64,000 nucleotides of DNA from Gaetbulibacter_B jejuensis (GCF_039524015.1 NZ_BAAAGF010000003.1:124001-188000); one strand, 5' to 3'; shown: positions 43,392-53,105, counted from the first letter of the stretch. The notes: generated by a model not told the origin, from the sequence alone. Made by a program: numbers and translations.

Positions 43392-44138
43392 TTAGGTTAG
43401 CATTCCTCCATCAACGTTTAGGGTTTGACCAGTAACATAAGCACTCATGTCACTAGCTAAAAACACACATACGTTTGCAATATCTTCTGGTGTACCACCA
43501 CGTTTTAACGGTATTGCATCTCTCCATCCTTTTACTGTATCTTCATCTAGTTTTGCAGTCATTTCAGTTTCTATAAACCCAGGAGCAATCACGTTACTTC
43601 TAATGTTTCTTGAACCTAGTTCTAAGGCAACTGATTTTGAAAATCCTATTATACCAGCTTTTGATGCTGCATAATTAGTTTGTCCTGCATTTCCTTTAAC
43701 ACCAACAACAGAACTCATATTAATGATAGATCCTTTACGTTGTTTTAGCATAGTTCGTTGTACTGCTTTTGTCATATTAAAAACAGATTTAAGGTTAACT
43801 TCAATAACCTTGTCAAAATCTTCTTCAGTAATACGCATTAACAGGTTGTCTTTTGTAATACCTGCGTTGTTTACTAATATATCAATGCTTCCAAATTCTT
43901 TTACAACATCATCAGCCAACTCTTGAGCTTGATTAAAATCTGCAGCATTACTTTGATAGCCTTTAGCTTTAACACCAAGTGCGTTTAATTCATTTTCTAA
44001 TTGATTAGCAGCTTCTACAGAAGAGCTATAAGTAAAAGCCACATTGGCTCCATGTTGTGCAAAAACTTCAGCAATTCCTTTTCCAATACCTCTACTTGCA
44101 CCTGTTATAATAGCTGTTTTTCCTTCTAAAATTTTCAT
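43392..44138 (-). CDS. fabG: 3-oxoacyl-ACP reductase
   Basis: 248 residues from the Met at 44138 (KILEGKTAIITGASRGIGKGIA). An exact minus-strand -7 box (TATATTTG, 44172-44165) would start transcription near 44159, excluding the longer frame that begins at 44231. It has the TGASRGIG cofactor motif, NNAGITKDN, the catalytic Ser (MSSVVG), YAASK with Tyr and Lys, and the C-terminal YVTGQTLNVDGGM. It reduces 3-oxoacyl-ACP in fatty acid elongation. Confidence 0.95.
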   Translation of the reverse strand: MKILEGKTAIITGASRGIGKGIAEVFAQHGANVAFTYSSSVEAANQLENELNALGVKAKGYQSNAADFNQAQELADDVVKEFGSIDILVNNAGITKDNLLMRITEEDFDKVIEVNLKSVFNMTKAVQRTMLKQRKGSIINMSSVVGVKGNAGQTNYAASKAGIIGFSKSVALELGSRNIRSNVIAPGFIETEMTAKLDEDTVKGWRDAIPLKRGGTPEDIANVCVFLASDMSAYVTGQTLNVDGGMLT

Positions 44139-44194
44139 TGTTAGTTTTAATATTAGTTGATGTTCAAATATAGCAAATACAAGTTGCACGAAAT

Positions 44195-44226
44195 AAAAAA
44201 ACCTCACAAATTCTTGTGAGGTTTTT
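44195..44226 (-). terminator. Terminator between the M16 peptidase gene and fabG
   Basis: AACCTCACAA and TTGTGAGGTT (with further A-T pairs) are separated by a 4-base ATTC loop and flanked by A and T runs. It closes the leftward M16 transcript. Confidence 0.9.
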
Positions 44227-44241
44227 AACATTGTTATTGAG

Positions 44242-44263
44242 ATTCCGAAACCTGTTTCGGAAT
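44242..44263. repeat. REP-like palindrome (ATTCCGAAAC type)
   Basis: ATTCCGAAAC-CT-GTTTCGGAAT has perfect 10-base arms and is flanked by GAG and GATAAC. It sits between the M16 stop codon and its terminator and lacks a T run, so it is a separate element. Layout matches the element at 34160-34180. Confidence 0.55.
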
Positions 44264-44274
44264 GATAACTTCAA

Positions 44275-47247
44275 TTACAGCTTTACGTCTTCAGGCTTTT
44301 CGTAGTTGAATAAATGATCAACATCCATTTCTTGTACTTCACCTAACTTACTTAACGCTTTAAAGTCGATTTCTTTTTTGTTACCAATAACCATTACGTT
44401 ATAGTTTTCACCCTTAATATTTGTATTGAAAAAGTTTCTTAAATCTTCAATAGTCATATCTTTTATAGTGTTATAGATTTCTTCTCTGTTATCGTTATCT
44501 ATACCTCTTTTTTGAAGCCCTTCATAAGTCCAGAAGATATTAGATTTTGTAATACGTTGTGCTGCAATCTTTTTTAATGTAGCTTCTTTAGCAGCATTAA
44601 ATTGCTCTTCAGCTTCAGGCATATTAGTCATAAGTTCCATCATTGCATCTACTGCTTGTGGCATCTTGTTTGCTTGAGTACCAATGTAAGCCATTACATA
44701 GTTAGACTCGTCTTTATCACTTGCATTACTATAGCTAGAAAACGCTGAGTAAGCTAACGATTTAGACTCTCTAATTTCTTGGAATACAATTGATGATAAA
44801 CCACTACCAAAATATGTATTGAATAAAGTAGACGCTGCCATGTTCTCAGCTTTAAAAGGTTCTCCTTTAGCTAAGAATAACATTTCAGATTGTACCATAT
44901 CATAATCTACAAAGTACACATTACCGCCTGTTTCTTTTTCAACATAAGCTGTAGCTTCAGGATATTCTTTTAATTCTGAAGGTAAAACGTGGTGTGTATT
45001 TAATGCTGCAATAGCTGCATCAACATCTTTACCGTAATAGAATACACGTTGTTTGTAATTTTTCACGTCTTTAACTAGATCAACCAACTCTTGTGGATTT
45101 ATTGTTGCTAGTTCACTAGCTTGCATAATATTTCTTAATCTTGAATTATCACCATACTTACCATAGTTCATTAATCCGTTAAAAAGAATATTTCCTTTTT
45201 GAGTTTTACCGTCTTGTCTTCCTTTAATGATTTGATCAACATACTTATCATAAGCTTCTTGGTCTGGAACAGCATTAGCCCATAAATGCTCTAATAGCTC
45301 TAGCCCTTTAGGCAAGTTTTCTTTTAAACCACTTAAACCTACATAAGACTTCTCTGAACCTGCACTTACATAATAATCGATACCTAATTTGTAAAATTCT
45401 TTCTTAAGATCTTCAGCTGAATATTTATCAGTTCCTAAGTACTCTAAATATCCAACAGCTAATCCTAACTTTTTATCGTTATCACTTCCCATGTCAAAAA
45501 TGATATTTAAGTCGAAAAGATCGTTCAACTCATTTTCAATATAAGATACTTTAATTCCATTATCGGTTTTGGATTCTTTAATCGCTGTTTTGTAATCAAC
45601 GTATTGTGGCTGTAATTCAGCAGCTTCAATAGCATTAAAGTTTGTTAAGTACTCAGAGCTCTTATCTCTGTTAAGATTTACAGGAGTAATACCAGGATTT
45701 TCAACCTTTACGATTGAGTTATCTTCTCCTTGACGCTTATAGGTTACTACATAATTGTCTTTGTAAAAACCATTAGCAAAATCTACTAATTCTTGTTTAG
45801 TGATTTTCTTTAAATCATCTAAAAACTTCACTTTTCTTTGCCAATCTTCGTGGTGAATAAAAGCATTATAATACATTGAAGCTAAAGCGGTACTGTTTTC
45901 GTATTGTCTAGTTTCGCTAAGCTTAAGGTCGTTAATAACTGCGTCTAACATCCAATCTTCAAATTCTCCTTTTTTAAGCTTATCTATTTGAGCTAATAAT
46001 AAATCTTTAACCTCGTCTAATGTTTGTCCTTCTTTAGGAGAACCATTAAATGTATGATATCCATAATCATTTAAAAACATTGGTGAACAACCTGCATTTT
46101 GTACTGCTTGTTGCTGATTTAAATTTAAATCAATTAAACCTGCTTTACCATTAGCTAAAATCATATCGGCAAGTGTCATTAATTTTTCTTCATCAGTATT
46201 TACACCTTTAGAACGGAAAGCTATAGATACACTTTCTGATGTTGGTCCAAACACTTCTTTTACAATTGGAGCAGTTATTGGTTCTTCAACTGGAAGCGTA
46301 GGATGAGTAACTTCTTTACGTTCTAATTTTCCAAAAGTTTCATTCACTTTTTTTATTGTAGCATCAAAATCCAAATCACCAACTAATACCATTGCCATGT
46401 TGTTTGGCACATAATATTTATCGAAATAATTATGAATTGCTACCATTGAAGGATTTTTTAAATGTTCTCCTGTACCAATAGTAGTTTGTTGTCCGTAAGG
46501 ATGGTTTGGAAATAAACCATCTAACATTGCAGCATATGCTTTTCTGTAATCGTTATCCTGACCTCTGTTAAACTCTTCAAAAACAGCTTCAAGTTCAGTA
46601 TGGAACAATCTTAATACTAATTGACTAAAACGCTCACTCTCTAATTTTAACCATTTATCTAACTCATTAGCAGGAATTTTGTTTTTGTAAACTGTTTCCT
46701 CAAACCAAGTATGTGCATTTGTTCCTGTAGCACCAAGAGAGCTTACCATTTTATCATACTCGTTAGCTACACAATAGTTTGAAGCCTCTAGCGATACTTC
46801 ATCTATCTTCTTATAAAGCGCTTTTTTCTTTTCAGGATCAGTTTCAGCTTTATGTTCTTCATACAAATCAGAAATTTGCTTTAAATACTCTTTTTCTTTT
46901 TCCCAGTCTAACGCACTAATCTCATCAGTACCTTTAAACACCATGTGCTCTAAGTAGTGTGCTAATCCAGTAGATTCTTTAGGATCGTAGTTAGAACCAG
47001 CTCTAACAGCTATATAAGTTTGAATTTTTGGCTCGTCATTATTTTTACTTAAGTATACTTTTAAACCATTGTCTAGAGTATACAAACGTAAACCTGTTGG
47101 GTCGTTTTCAACAGTTTCATAAGAAAACCCACTAGCGTCTTTATGGGTTTCAACAGCATAAGCCAAAGTGTCATTGCCTTTATCGGTCTTGCAGCTAAAT
47201 ACTACAAACAGTGATAAACACAAGTAAAGTAATTTAAATTGTTTCAT
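44275..47247 (-). CDS. M16 family zinc metallopeptidase lipoprotein
   Basis: 990 residues. The lipoprotein signal ends in VFSC (Cys19). The first M16 domain carries the inverted zinc motif H-x-x-E-H in GLAHYLEHMVFKGT (about 80-95) and the downstream acidic ligand in ELEAVFEEFNRGQ. The second half (about 560-990) repeats the fold without the zinc residues (NGIKVSYIENELNDLF and after), as is normal for the inactive half that closes the chamber. It should degrade peptides in the periplasm or at the outer membrane. A terminator-closed single gene. Confidence 0.94.
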   Translation of the reverse strand: MKQFKLLYLCLSLFVVFSCKTDKGNDTLAYAVETHKDASGFSYETVENDPTGLRLYTLDNGLKVYLSKNNDEPKIQTYIAVRAGSNYDPKESTGLAHYLEHMVFKGTDEISALDWEKEKEYLKQISDLYEEHKAETDPEKKKALYKKIDEVSLEASNYCVANEYDKMVSSLGATGTNAHTWFEETVYKNKIPANELDKWLKLESERFSQLVLRLFHTELEAVFEEFNRGQDNDYRKAYAAMLDGLFPNHPYGQQTTIGTGEHLKNPSMVAIHNYFDKYYVPNNMAMVLVGDLDFDATIKKVNETFGKLERKEVTHPTLPVEEPITAPIVKEVFGPTSESVSIAFRSKGVNTDEEKLMTLADMILANGKAGLIDLNLNQQQAVQNAGCSPMFLNDYGYHTFNGSPKEGQTLDEVKDLLLAQIDKLKKGEFEDWMLDAVINDLKLSETRQYENSTALASMYYNAFIHHEDWQRKVKFLDDLKKITKQELVDFANGFYKDNYVVTYKRQGEDNSIVKVENPGITPVNLNRDKSSEYLTNFNAIEAAELQPQYVDYKTAIKESKTDNGIKVSYIENELNDLFDLNIIFDMGSDNDKKLGLAVGYLEYLGTDKYSAEDLKKEFYKLGIDYYVSAGSEKSYVGLSGLKENLPKGLELLEHLWANAVPDQEAYDKYVDQIIKGRQDGKTQKGNILFNGLMNYGKYGDNSRLRNIMQASELATINPQELVDLVKDVKNYKQRVFYYGKDVDAAIAALNTHHVLPSELKEYPEATAYVEKETGGNVYFVDYDMVQSEMLFLAKGEPFKAENMAASTLFNTYFGSGLSSIVFQEIRESKSLAYSAFSSYSNASDKDESNYVMAYIGTQANKMPQAVDAMMELMTNMPEAEEQFNAAKEATLKKIAAQRITKSNIFWTYEGLQKRGIDNDNREEIYNTIKDMTIEDLRNFFNTNIKGENYNVMVIGNKKEIDFKALSKLGEVQEMDVDHLFNYEKPEDVKL

Positions 47248-47267
47248 TTGTTGATTTGTTAATTGAT

Positions 47268-47304
47268 AAAAAAATTCCGTTGACTAAGATACAGCCAACG
47301 GAAT
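47268..47304 (-). terminator. Terminator of sucD
   Basis: The arms ATTCCGTTG (47274-47282) and CAACGGAAT (47296-47304) are perfect, with partial pairing in the 13-base loop. In minus-strand RNA the hairpin is followed by a run of seven U's. Confidence 0.85.
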
Positions 47305-47341
47305 GATAACGAGATATTTTTGTATATATTTTAACAAAAAG

Positions 47342-48214
47342 TTATGATAAAACTTCTGCTACTTTTTTACCTATTTCAGCAGGTGAATCAACTACATGAA
47401 TTCCACAATCTCTCATAATTGCTTTTTTAGCTTGTGCAGTATCGTCACTACCTCCAACTATAGCTCCAGCATGACCCATTGTACGTCCAGCAGGCGCAGT
47501 TTCACCAGCTATAAACCCAATAATAGGTTTTTTGCTTCCGCTGTTTTTATACCATTTAGCAGCATCGGCTTCTAATTGACCTCCAATCTCTCCAATCATA
47601 ACAACAGCTTCAGTTTCTGAATCGTTAATTAACAACTCAACAGCTTCTTTAGTTGTTGTTCCAATAATTGGGTCTCCACCAATACCAATTGCTGTAGTAA
47701 TTCCTAAACCTTGTTTTACTACTTGGTCAGCCGCTTCATAAGTTAATGTTCCTGATTTTGAAACAATCCCTACTTTTCCTTTTTTGAAAACGAAACCAGG
47801 CATAATACCTACTTTAGCTTCACCAGGAGTGATTACTCCAGGACAGTTAGGACCTATTAAACGACAATCTTTATCTTTAATATAGTTTGAAGCCGTAATC
47901 ATATCAGCAACTGGAATACCTTCAGTAATTGTGATAATTACTTTAATACCAGCATCAGCAGCTTCCATAATTGCATCAGCAGCAAACGCTGGTGGTACAA
48001 ATATAATAGTTGTATCTGCTCCTACTGAATCAACAGCTTCTTTTACAGTGTTAAAAACTGGTTTATCTAAATGAGTTTGACCACCTTTTCCTGGTGTAAC
48101 ACCTCCAACAACATTGGTTCCATACTCAATCATTTGTCCAGCGTGAAAAGTACCTTCACTACCTGTAAAACCTTGTACTATAATTTTTGAATTCTTATTT
48201 ACTAAAACGCTCAT
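47342..48214 (-). CDS. sucD: Succinyl-CoA ligase, alpha subunit
   Basis: 290 residues. The CoA-binding Rossmann domain has VQGFTGSEGTFHAGQMIEYG and the phosphohistidine lies in GRTMGHAGAIVGG (near 245-257). Also present are NCPGVITPGEAKVGIMPG and GITTAIGIGGDPIIGT. It works with the beta subunit SucC (not in the window) in the TCA cycle to make ATP or GTP from succinyl-CoA. An exact -7 box (TATTTTTG, minus strand 48254-48247) lies 33 bases upstream. Confidence 0.97.
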   Translation of the reverse strand: MSVLVNKNSKIIVQGFTGSEGTFHAGQMIEYGTNVVGGVTPGKGGQTHLDKPVFNTVKEAVDSVGADTTIIFVPPAFAADAIMEAADAGIKVIITITEGIPVADMITASNYIKDKDCRLIGPNCPGVITPGEAKVGIMPGFVFKKGKVGIVSKSGTLTYEAADQVVKQGLGITTAIGIGGDPIIGTTTKEAVELLINDSETEAVVMIGEIGGQLEADAAKWYKNSGSKKPIIGFIAGETAPAGRTMGHAGAIVGGSDDTAQAKKAIMRDCGIHVVDSPAEIGKKVAEVLS

Positions 48215-48281
48215 CTATATTTTGATTTTTATTTTAAAAAACGTTACAAAAATACTGTTTTAACACCTATAAAAAAGTGTT

Positions 48282-48689
48282 TTATACTTTTATTTTTGAA
48301 AATGATTTAAGACTCTCTAAACTTACATCTGCTTGCTGGCTTATTTCGTAACCACGATAGAGTTTATTGTCTTTTAACTCCCAGATAGTTATAAAATGTG
48401 CCATTGGTTGTTCTTCATCAGGATCTTCAATTGTTCTTACATAGACAGTATATCTCGTAGTCACAAAATTTTCATCGGCTAACAGATGACTGATTTCAAC
48501 TCTAAACGATTCATACGTTCTACTGATATCTAAGAATAAATCTTTAATATCATTAAACTTTAAAACAGAAAACCCTTTACTACTACTCCAATGCAGTAAA
48601 CAATCTTTATGTAGATAATTATCAATTACAGTTGTATCATTGGCAAAATCTGATTCATAAAAACGTTTTACATATTCTTTTGGAGTCAT
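48282..48689 (-). CDS. NTF2-like (SnoaL-type) protein
   Basis: 135 residues, one cone-shaped NTF2-like domain: MTPKEYVKRFYESDFANDTTVIDNYLHKDC at the start, FNDIKDLFLDISRTYESFRV in the middle and HFITIWELKDNKLYRGYEISQQ near the end. The family includes many small binding proteins and isomerases; no catalytic residues can be assigned. It overlaps the LpxD-like gene by 4 bases. Confidence 0.82.
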   Translation of the reverse strand: MTPKEYVKRFYESDFANDTTVIDNYLHKDCLLHWSSSKGFSVLKFNDIKDLFLDISRTYESFRVEISHLLADENFVTTRYTVYVRTIEDPDEEQPMAHFITIWELKDNKLYRGYEISQQADVSLESLKSFSKIKV

Positions 48690-49624
48690 GATTTATTTTT
48701 TAATTGTTCTAAAATTTCAGGAATCTTCTTGATAGAAGCTATTTCTTTATATTTAGATCTAAAATCGTCTGCTGGTGTCCCAAAATAGCTATTGTTACCT
48801 TCAAGAGATTTACTTACTCCTGATTGTGCAGAAATAACTGCTTTTGAACCTATGGTAATTCCGCTGGTAATACCTACTTGTCCCCAGATAGTTACTTCGT
48901 CTTCAATTACTACACAACCTGCAATACCCACTTGCGATGCAATGAGACATTTTTTACCAATAACAGTATCATGCCCTATTTGAATTAAGTTATCTAGCTT
49001 AGAGCCTTCTCCAATGGTAGTATCTCCTGTAACACCTTTATCAATTGTACAAGAAGCTCCTATATCAACATTATCTTGAATAATTACTCGACCTCCAGAA
49101 AGTAAACGATCAAAACCAGTTGGTCTTTTTTTGTAGTAAAACGCATTTGCTCCTAATACAGTACCTGAATGTATTGTAACATTATCACCAATAACAGCAT
49201 CATCATAAATACTTACATTAGAATGGATAACACAATTGTCACCTATTATAACATTATTACCAATAAAACAATTGGGTTGAATAACTGTGTTTTTTCCAAC
49301 TTTTGCAGTCTTTGATATTGCAATATCAGAAGCTTGAAACGGTTTAAAATGTTGCGTGAGTTTATTAAAATCTCTAAAAGGGTCATCACTGATTAGTAAT
49401 GCTTTTCCTTTAGGACATTCTACCTCTTTATTAATTAATATTATGGTTGCAGCAGATTGTAATGCCTTATCATAATACTTAGGATGATCAACAAACACAA
49501 TGTCTCCTGGTTCAACCACATGAATTTCGTTCATGCCCAAAACAGGAAAGGTCTCTTCTCCAACATAATCACACTTAATTATGTTAGCTATTTCTTTTAA
49601 AGTATGTGGTTTAAGAAATTTCAT
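48686..49624 (-). CDS. Second LpxD-like hexapeptide-repeat acyltransferase
   Basis: 312 residues with the LpxD layout: an N-terminal uridine-binding-like domain (about 1-105), a left-handed beta helix of hexapeptide repeats (for example VIGDNCVIHSNVSIYDDAVIG) and a short C-terminal helix. The catalytic His is kept in LIQIGHDTVIGKK (lpxD proper has IAHN). The true LpxD lies 4 kb upstream, so this is a paralogue that may act on another nucleotide-sugar or give a different acyl chain. Overlaps the NTF2 gene; 1 base from the lipoprotein gene. Confidence 0.88.
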   Translation of the reverse strand: MKFLKPHTLKEIANIIKCDYVGEETFPVLGMNEIHVVEPGDIVFVDHPKYYDKALQSAATIILINKEVECPKGKALLISDDPFRDFNKLTQHFKPFQASDIAISKTAKVGKNTVIQPNCFIGNNVIIGDNCVIHSNVSIYDDAVIGDNVTIHSGTVLGANAFYYKKRPTGFDRLLSGGRVIIQDNVDIGASCTIDKGVTGDTTIGEGSKLDNLIQIGHDTVIGKKCLIASQVGIAGCVVIEDEVTIWGQVGITSGITIGSKAVISAQSGVSKSLEGNNSYFGTPADDFRSKYKEIASIKKIPEILEQLKNKS

Positions 49625-50239
49625 TTATAAATCCATTAGCTTAAAAGTCCCGTTTATATATTCAAAAGAGTTTTCAAACTTGTTAAATTTTTCTTTAGCT
49701 GTCCAATTCATTAGCATGAATATATCGTCATCGCCTTCAATAAAAGCAACAACATATGCAATTTGTGTCCCATCTACCTCTCCTAAAACTTTTAATTGTC
49801 TAGCCGCATAGTTATTAATGCTATTCAATCCATATTCTTGGATTCTTGCATTAACTATACCCTCTTTAAACAATTCCTTTTGGGAGTTTTTATAATTTTC
49901 AATGACCGAAAGTTCAGTATTGTACTCTCCAAATTGCTTGAACAATTCTACATACTCACTTTTATTTTCTTGAATTACAATAAAATATGTGTCTTTAAAA
50001 ATATTTGCATATTGCAAAACAGCTTCATCATTTAGCTCGGAAGTAGATTTCATATGACGTGGTAAATCCACTTGAAATGAACCGTCAACACCTACTGTTA
50101 CATAATTTGAAGCAGAAGTAGACTCTGAAGAATCCATTCCACTAGAAGTCGCTTCACCTGCTTTTTGAATTAAATCAAAGCATGAAGTTGCAGACAAACA
50201 AAAAACGATTAAAATTAAAACTAAACTCCTTTTTTTCAT
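49625..50239 (-). CDS. Predicted lipoprotein of unknown function
   Basis: 204 residues. The lipoprotein signal KKRSLVLILIVFCLSATSC places Cys20. A Ser/Thr-rich linker follows (ATSSGMDSSESTSASNY), then one domain with FQVDLPRHMKSTSELNDEAVLQYANIFKDT. I know of no function. It lies 9 bases after efp and 0 bases before the LpxD-like gene, so it is part of the lipid A run. Confidence 0.75.
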   Translation of the reverse strand: MKKRSLVLILIVFCLSATSCFDLIQKAGEATSSGMDSSESTSASNYVTVGVDGSFQVDLPRHMKSTSELNDEAVLQYANIFKDTYFIVIQENKSEYVELFKQFGEYNTELSVIENYKNSQKELFKEGIVNARIQEYGLNSINNYAARQLKVLGEVDGTQIAYVVAFIEGDDDIFMLMNWTAKEKFNKFENSFEYINGTFKLMDL

Positions 50240-50248
50240 GGAATTAAA

Positions 50249-50815
50249 CTACTCCTTTATACGCTCTTTGTAAGTTCCTTTTTCAGTTTCAATCTTAATC
50301 TTGTCTCCTTCATTAATAAACAAAGGAACATTAACCTCTGCTCCTGTCTCAACAGTTGCAGGTTTTGTTGCATTAGTTGCTGTGTTTCCTTTAACTCCAG
50401 GTTCGGTTGCAGTAACTTCTAGAATAACACTTGCAGGCATTTCAACAGATAAAGGTAAATTATCTTCTGTGTTGATAAGCACAGTTACTACTTCTCCTTC
50501 TTTCATTAATTCAGGTCTGTCTAATGCAGCCTCCAATAAACGAATTTGAGTATAATCTTCAGTATTCATAAAATGGTAAAATTCTCCATCGTTATATAAA
50601 AACTGAAACTTGTGAGTTTCTACTCTAACGTCTTCAATTTTATGTCCTGCAGAAAAGGTATTATCTATAACTTTTCCTGTAGTTACACTTTTTAGTTTTG
50701 TACGAACAAACGCTGGACCTTTACCAGGTTTTACATGTAAAAATTCTATAATTTTATAAATATCATGATTGTATCTAATACACAATCCGTTTCTAATATC
50801 ACTTGTAGTTGCCAT
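50249..50815 (-). CDS. efp: Elongation factor P
   Basis: 188 residues with the three EF-P domains. The modifiable tip residue is Lys32 in KPGKGPAF. The C-terminal domain has EGDKIKIETEKGTYKERI. It rescues ribosomes stalled on polyproline stretches. It lies 3 bases after lpxA, an association common in Bacteroidota. Confidence 0.97.
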   Translation of the reverse strand: MATTSDIRNGLCIRYNHDIYKIIEFLHVKPGKGPAFVRTKLKSVTTGKVIDNTFSAGHKIEDVRVETHKFQFLYNDGEFYHFMNTEDYTQIRLLEAALDRPELMKEGEVVTVLINTEDNLPLSVEMPASVILEVTATEPGVKGNTATNATKPATVETGAEVNVPLFINEGDKIKIETEKGTYKERIKE

Positions 50816-50818
50816 AAA

Positions 50819-51604
50819 TTAATTTGATTTAAAATATCCTTTCATAATACCTCGTTGAGAGTCCTTGATAAATTGAAGTATTTCATCGCGCTCTGAAGTC
50901 GCTTCCATTTCAGCTTCAATAATCTCAGCAGCTTGGGTATTGTTATAATTTTTTTGATACAGAATTCTGTATATATCTTGAATTTCTCTAATTTTTTCGG
51001 TTGAAAACCCTCTTCGTCTTAGTCCTACAGAATTAATACCAACATAAGACAAAGGCTCTCTTGCTGCTTTTACATATGGAGGAACATCTTTTCTTACTAA
51101 AGACCCTCCTGTTACAAAAGCATGATTACCAATTGAACAAAACTGGTGTACAGCAGTCATACCAGCAAGTACAACATAATCACCAACAGTAATATGACCT
51201 GCTAATGTTGAGTTATTTGAAAAAATACAATTATTACCTACAATACAATCGTGAGCAATATGGCAATACGCCATAATTAAACAATTGTCTCCTACAACTG
51301 TTTTCATCTTATCGGTTGTACCTCTATTAATGGTAACACACTCTCTTATAGTTACATTATCTCCAATAATTGTAAGCGTGTCTTCGTCTTTGTATTTTAA
51401 GTCTTGAGGAACTGCAGAAATTACAGCACCAGGGAAAATATTACAGTTTTTTCCTATTCTTGCACCTTCCATAATGGTAACATTACTTCCAATCCAAGTA
51501 CCTTCACCTATAGTTACATTATTGTTGATTGTTGTAAAAGGTTCTATTACGACATTCTTTGCAATTTTTGCTCCAGGATGCACGTATGCTAATGGTTGGT
51601 TCAT
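50819..51604 (-). CDS. lpxA: UDP-N-acetylglucosamine acyltransferase
   Basis: 261 residues. Hexapeptide-repeat beta helix (VTIGEGTWIGSNVTIMEGARIG) with the catalytic His in CHIAHDCIVGNNCIFSNN (near residue 123) and the substrate-binding GMTAVHQFCSIG. The C-terminal helical domain has GLRRRGFSTEKIREIQDIYRIL. It performs the first step of lipid A synthesis. Confidence 0.97.
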   Translation of the reverse strand: MNQPLAYVHPGAKIAKNVVIEPFTTINNNVTIGEGTWIGSNVTIMEGARIGKNCNIFPGAVISAVPQDLKYKDEDTLTIIGDNVTIRECVTINRGTTDKMKTVVGDNCLIMAYCHIAHDCIVGNNCIFSNNSTLAGHITVGDYVVLAGMTAVHQFCSIGNHAFVTGGSLVRKDVPPYVKAAREPLSYVGINSVGLRRRGFSTEKIREIQDIYRILYQKNYNNTQAAEIIEAEMEATSERDEILQFIKDSQRGIMKGYFKSN

Positions 51605-51698
51605 TTTTGTAATTTTAATTTAAATGAATAGGTGAAAATGTATTCGCCTATTTGATTGACCAAAGCACTTAAAATATAAGTTTCTGTCTGGTTCATGT

Positions 51699-53105
51699 TT
51701 ATTTCACTTTAGATATTTGGGCCATAAGCTCTGCTTCAGCGCATAACTTTCCGTTTGCATAAGCATATCCTTGCATGTGGCATATACCACGACGAATAGG
51801 TGTAATTAAATCACACTTAAATATCAATGTGTCACCAGGAACTACTTTTTGCTTAAACTTAACATTATCTATTTTCATAAAGAAGGTTAAGTAGTTTTCA
51901 GGATCTGGCACTGTACTTAACACCAGAATACCTCCTGTTTGTGCCATAGCTTCAACTATTAAAACTCCTGGCATTACTGGAGCTCCTGGGAAATGGCCTG
52001 CAAAGAAAGGCTCATTCATAGTGACATTTTTCATACCTATAACACCACTATCAGTCAATTCAAATATTTTGTCAATAAGCAAAAATGGCTGTCTATGAGG
52101 CAACATTGCCATAATTTGATTGACATCCATTAATGGTTCTTGGTTTAAATCTACACTAGGAACATTGTTACGTCTTTCATTTTTAATGATTTTAGACATT
52201 TTTTTAGCAAACTGCGTATTGATATAATGTCCTGGCTTGTTAGCTATAATTTTCCCTCTAATACGAGTTCCTACTAAAGCTAAATCTCCTATTACATCTA
52301 ACAGTTTATGTCTAGCCGCTTCGTTAGGATGATGTAACGTAAGATTATCTAAAATCCCGTTTGGTTTTATTGCTAGAGTCTCTTTATTGAAAGCTACTTT
52401 AAGTTTTTCGGTAGTTTCTTTTGACAGTTCCTTATCAACATAAACTATTGCATTGTTTAAGTCGCCTCCTTTAATAAGACCATGCTCTAAAAGCATTTCT
52501 AGCTCATGTAAGAAACTAAAGGTTCTAGAGTCTGAAATATCATCTTTAAAATCGGAAATATGATTTAAAGTTGCATTTTGAGTGCCTAATACTTTTGTAC
52601 CAAAGTCAACCATTGTTGTAATTTGATATTCTTTTGAAGGCATAACAATAATTTCGCTACCTGTTTCTTCATCTGAATACGACACAACATCAGACACTAC
52701 ATATTCTTCTCTAAAATCGTCTTGCTCTTCGATTCCTGCATTTTCTAATGCTTCAACAAAGAATTTTGAAGACCCATCCATAATTGGAGGTTCTGAAGCG
52801 TTTAGCTCAATAATAACGTTGTCAATATCCATTCCAACCAAAGCAGCCAAAACATGTTCAGAGGTTTGAATAACAACTCCATTTTTTTCTAAACATGTAC
52901 CACGTTGTGTGTTGGTAACATAGTTTGCGTCAGCTTCGATTACTGGATTACCTTCTAAATCAATTCTTTTAAAAGAGTAACCATTATTTACAGAAGCAGG
53001 TTTAAAAGTAAGTGTTACATTTTTTCCTGTATGCAACCCAACACCTGTAAGCGAAACTTCTTTTTGAATGGTTTTTTGCTTAACGTCTGTTTTAATTATT
53101 GCCAT
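51699..53105 (-). CDS. lpxC-fabZ: LpxC-FabZ bifunctional protein
   Basis: A 468-residue fusion typical of Bacteroidota. The LpxC deacetylase half (about 1-310) has zinc ligands in SEHVLAALVGMD (H84) and AARHKLLDVIGDLALVG. The FabZ half (about 320-468) has MLPHRQPFLLIDKI (catalytic His), GHFPGAPVMPGVLIVEAMAQTGG (catalytic Glu) and FKQKVVPGDTL. It joins the committed step of lipid A synthesis to the dehydratase that competes for 3-hydroxyacyl-ACP, giving stoichiometric control. It overlaps lpxD by 14 bases. Confidence 0.97.
   Translation of the reverse strand: MAIIKTDVKQKTIQKEVSLTGVGLHTGKNVTLTFKPASVNNGYSFKRIDLEGNPVIEADANYVTNTQRGTCLEKNGVVIQTSEHVLAALVGMDIDNVIIELNASEPPIMDGSSKFFVEALENAGIEEQDDFREEYVVSDVVSYSDEETGSEIIVMPSKEYQITTMVDFGTKVLGTQNATLNHISDFKDDISDSRTFSFLHELEMLLEHGLIKGGDLNNAIVYVDKELSKETTEKLKVAFNKETLAIKPNGILDNLTLHHPNEAARHKLLDVIGDLALVGTRIRGKIIANKPGHYINTQFAKKMSKIIKNERRNNVPSVDLNQEPLMDVNQIMAMLPHRQPFLLIDKIFELTDSGVIGMKNVTMNEPFFAGHFPGAPVMPGVLIVEAMAQTGGILVLSTVPDPENYLTFFMKIDNVKFKQKVVPGDTLIFKCDLITPIRRGICHMQGYAYANGKLCAEAELMAQISKVK

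Noticed and set aside
47268..47304. Palindrome near the M16 gene considered as another REP-like element
   Set aside because: It is followed by a U run in the direction of sucD transcription and so is better explained as the sucD terminator.
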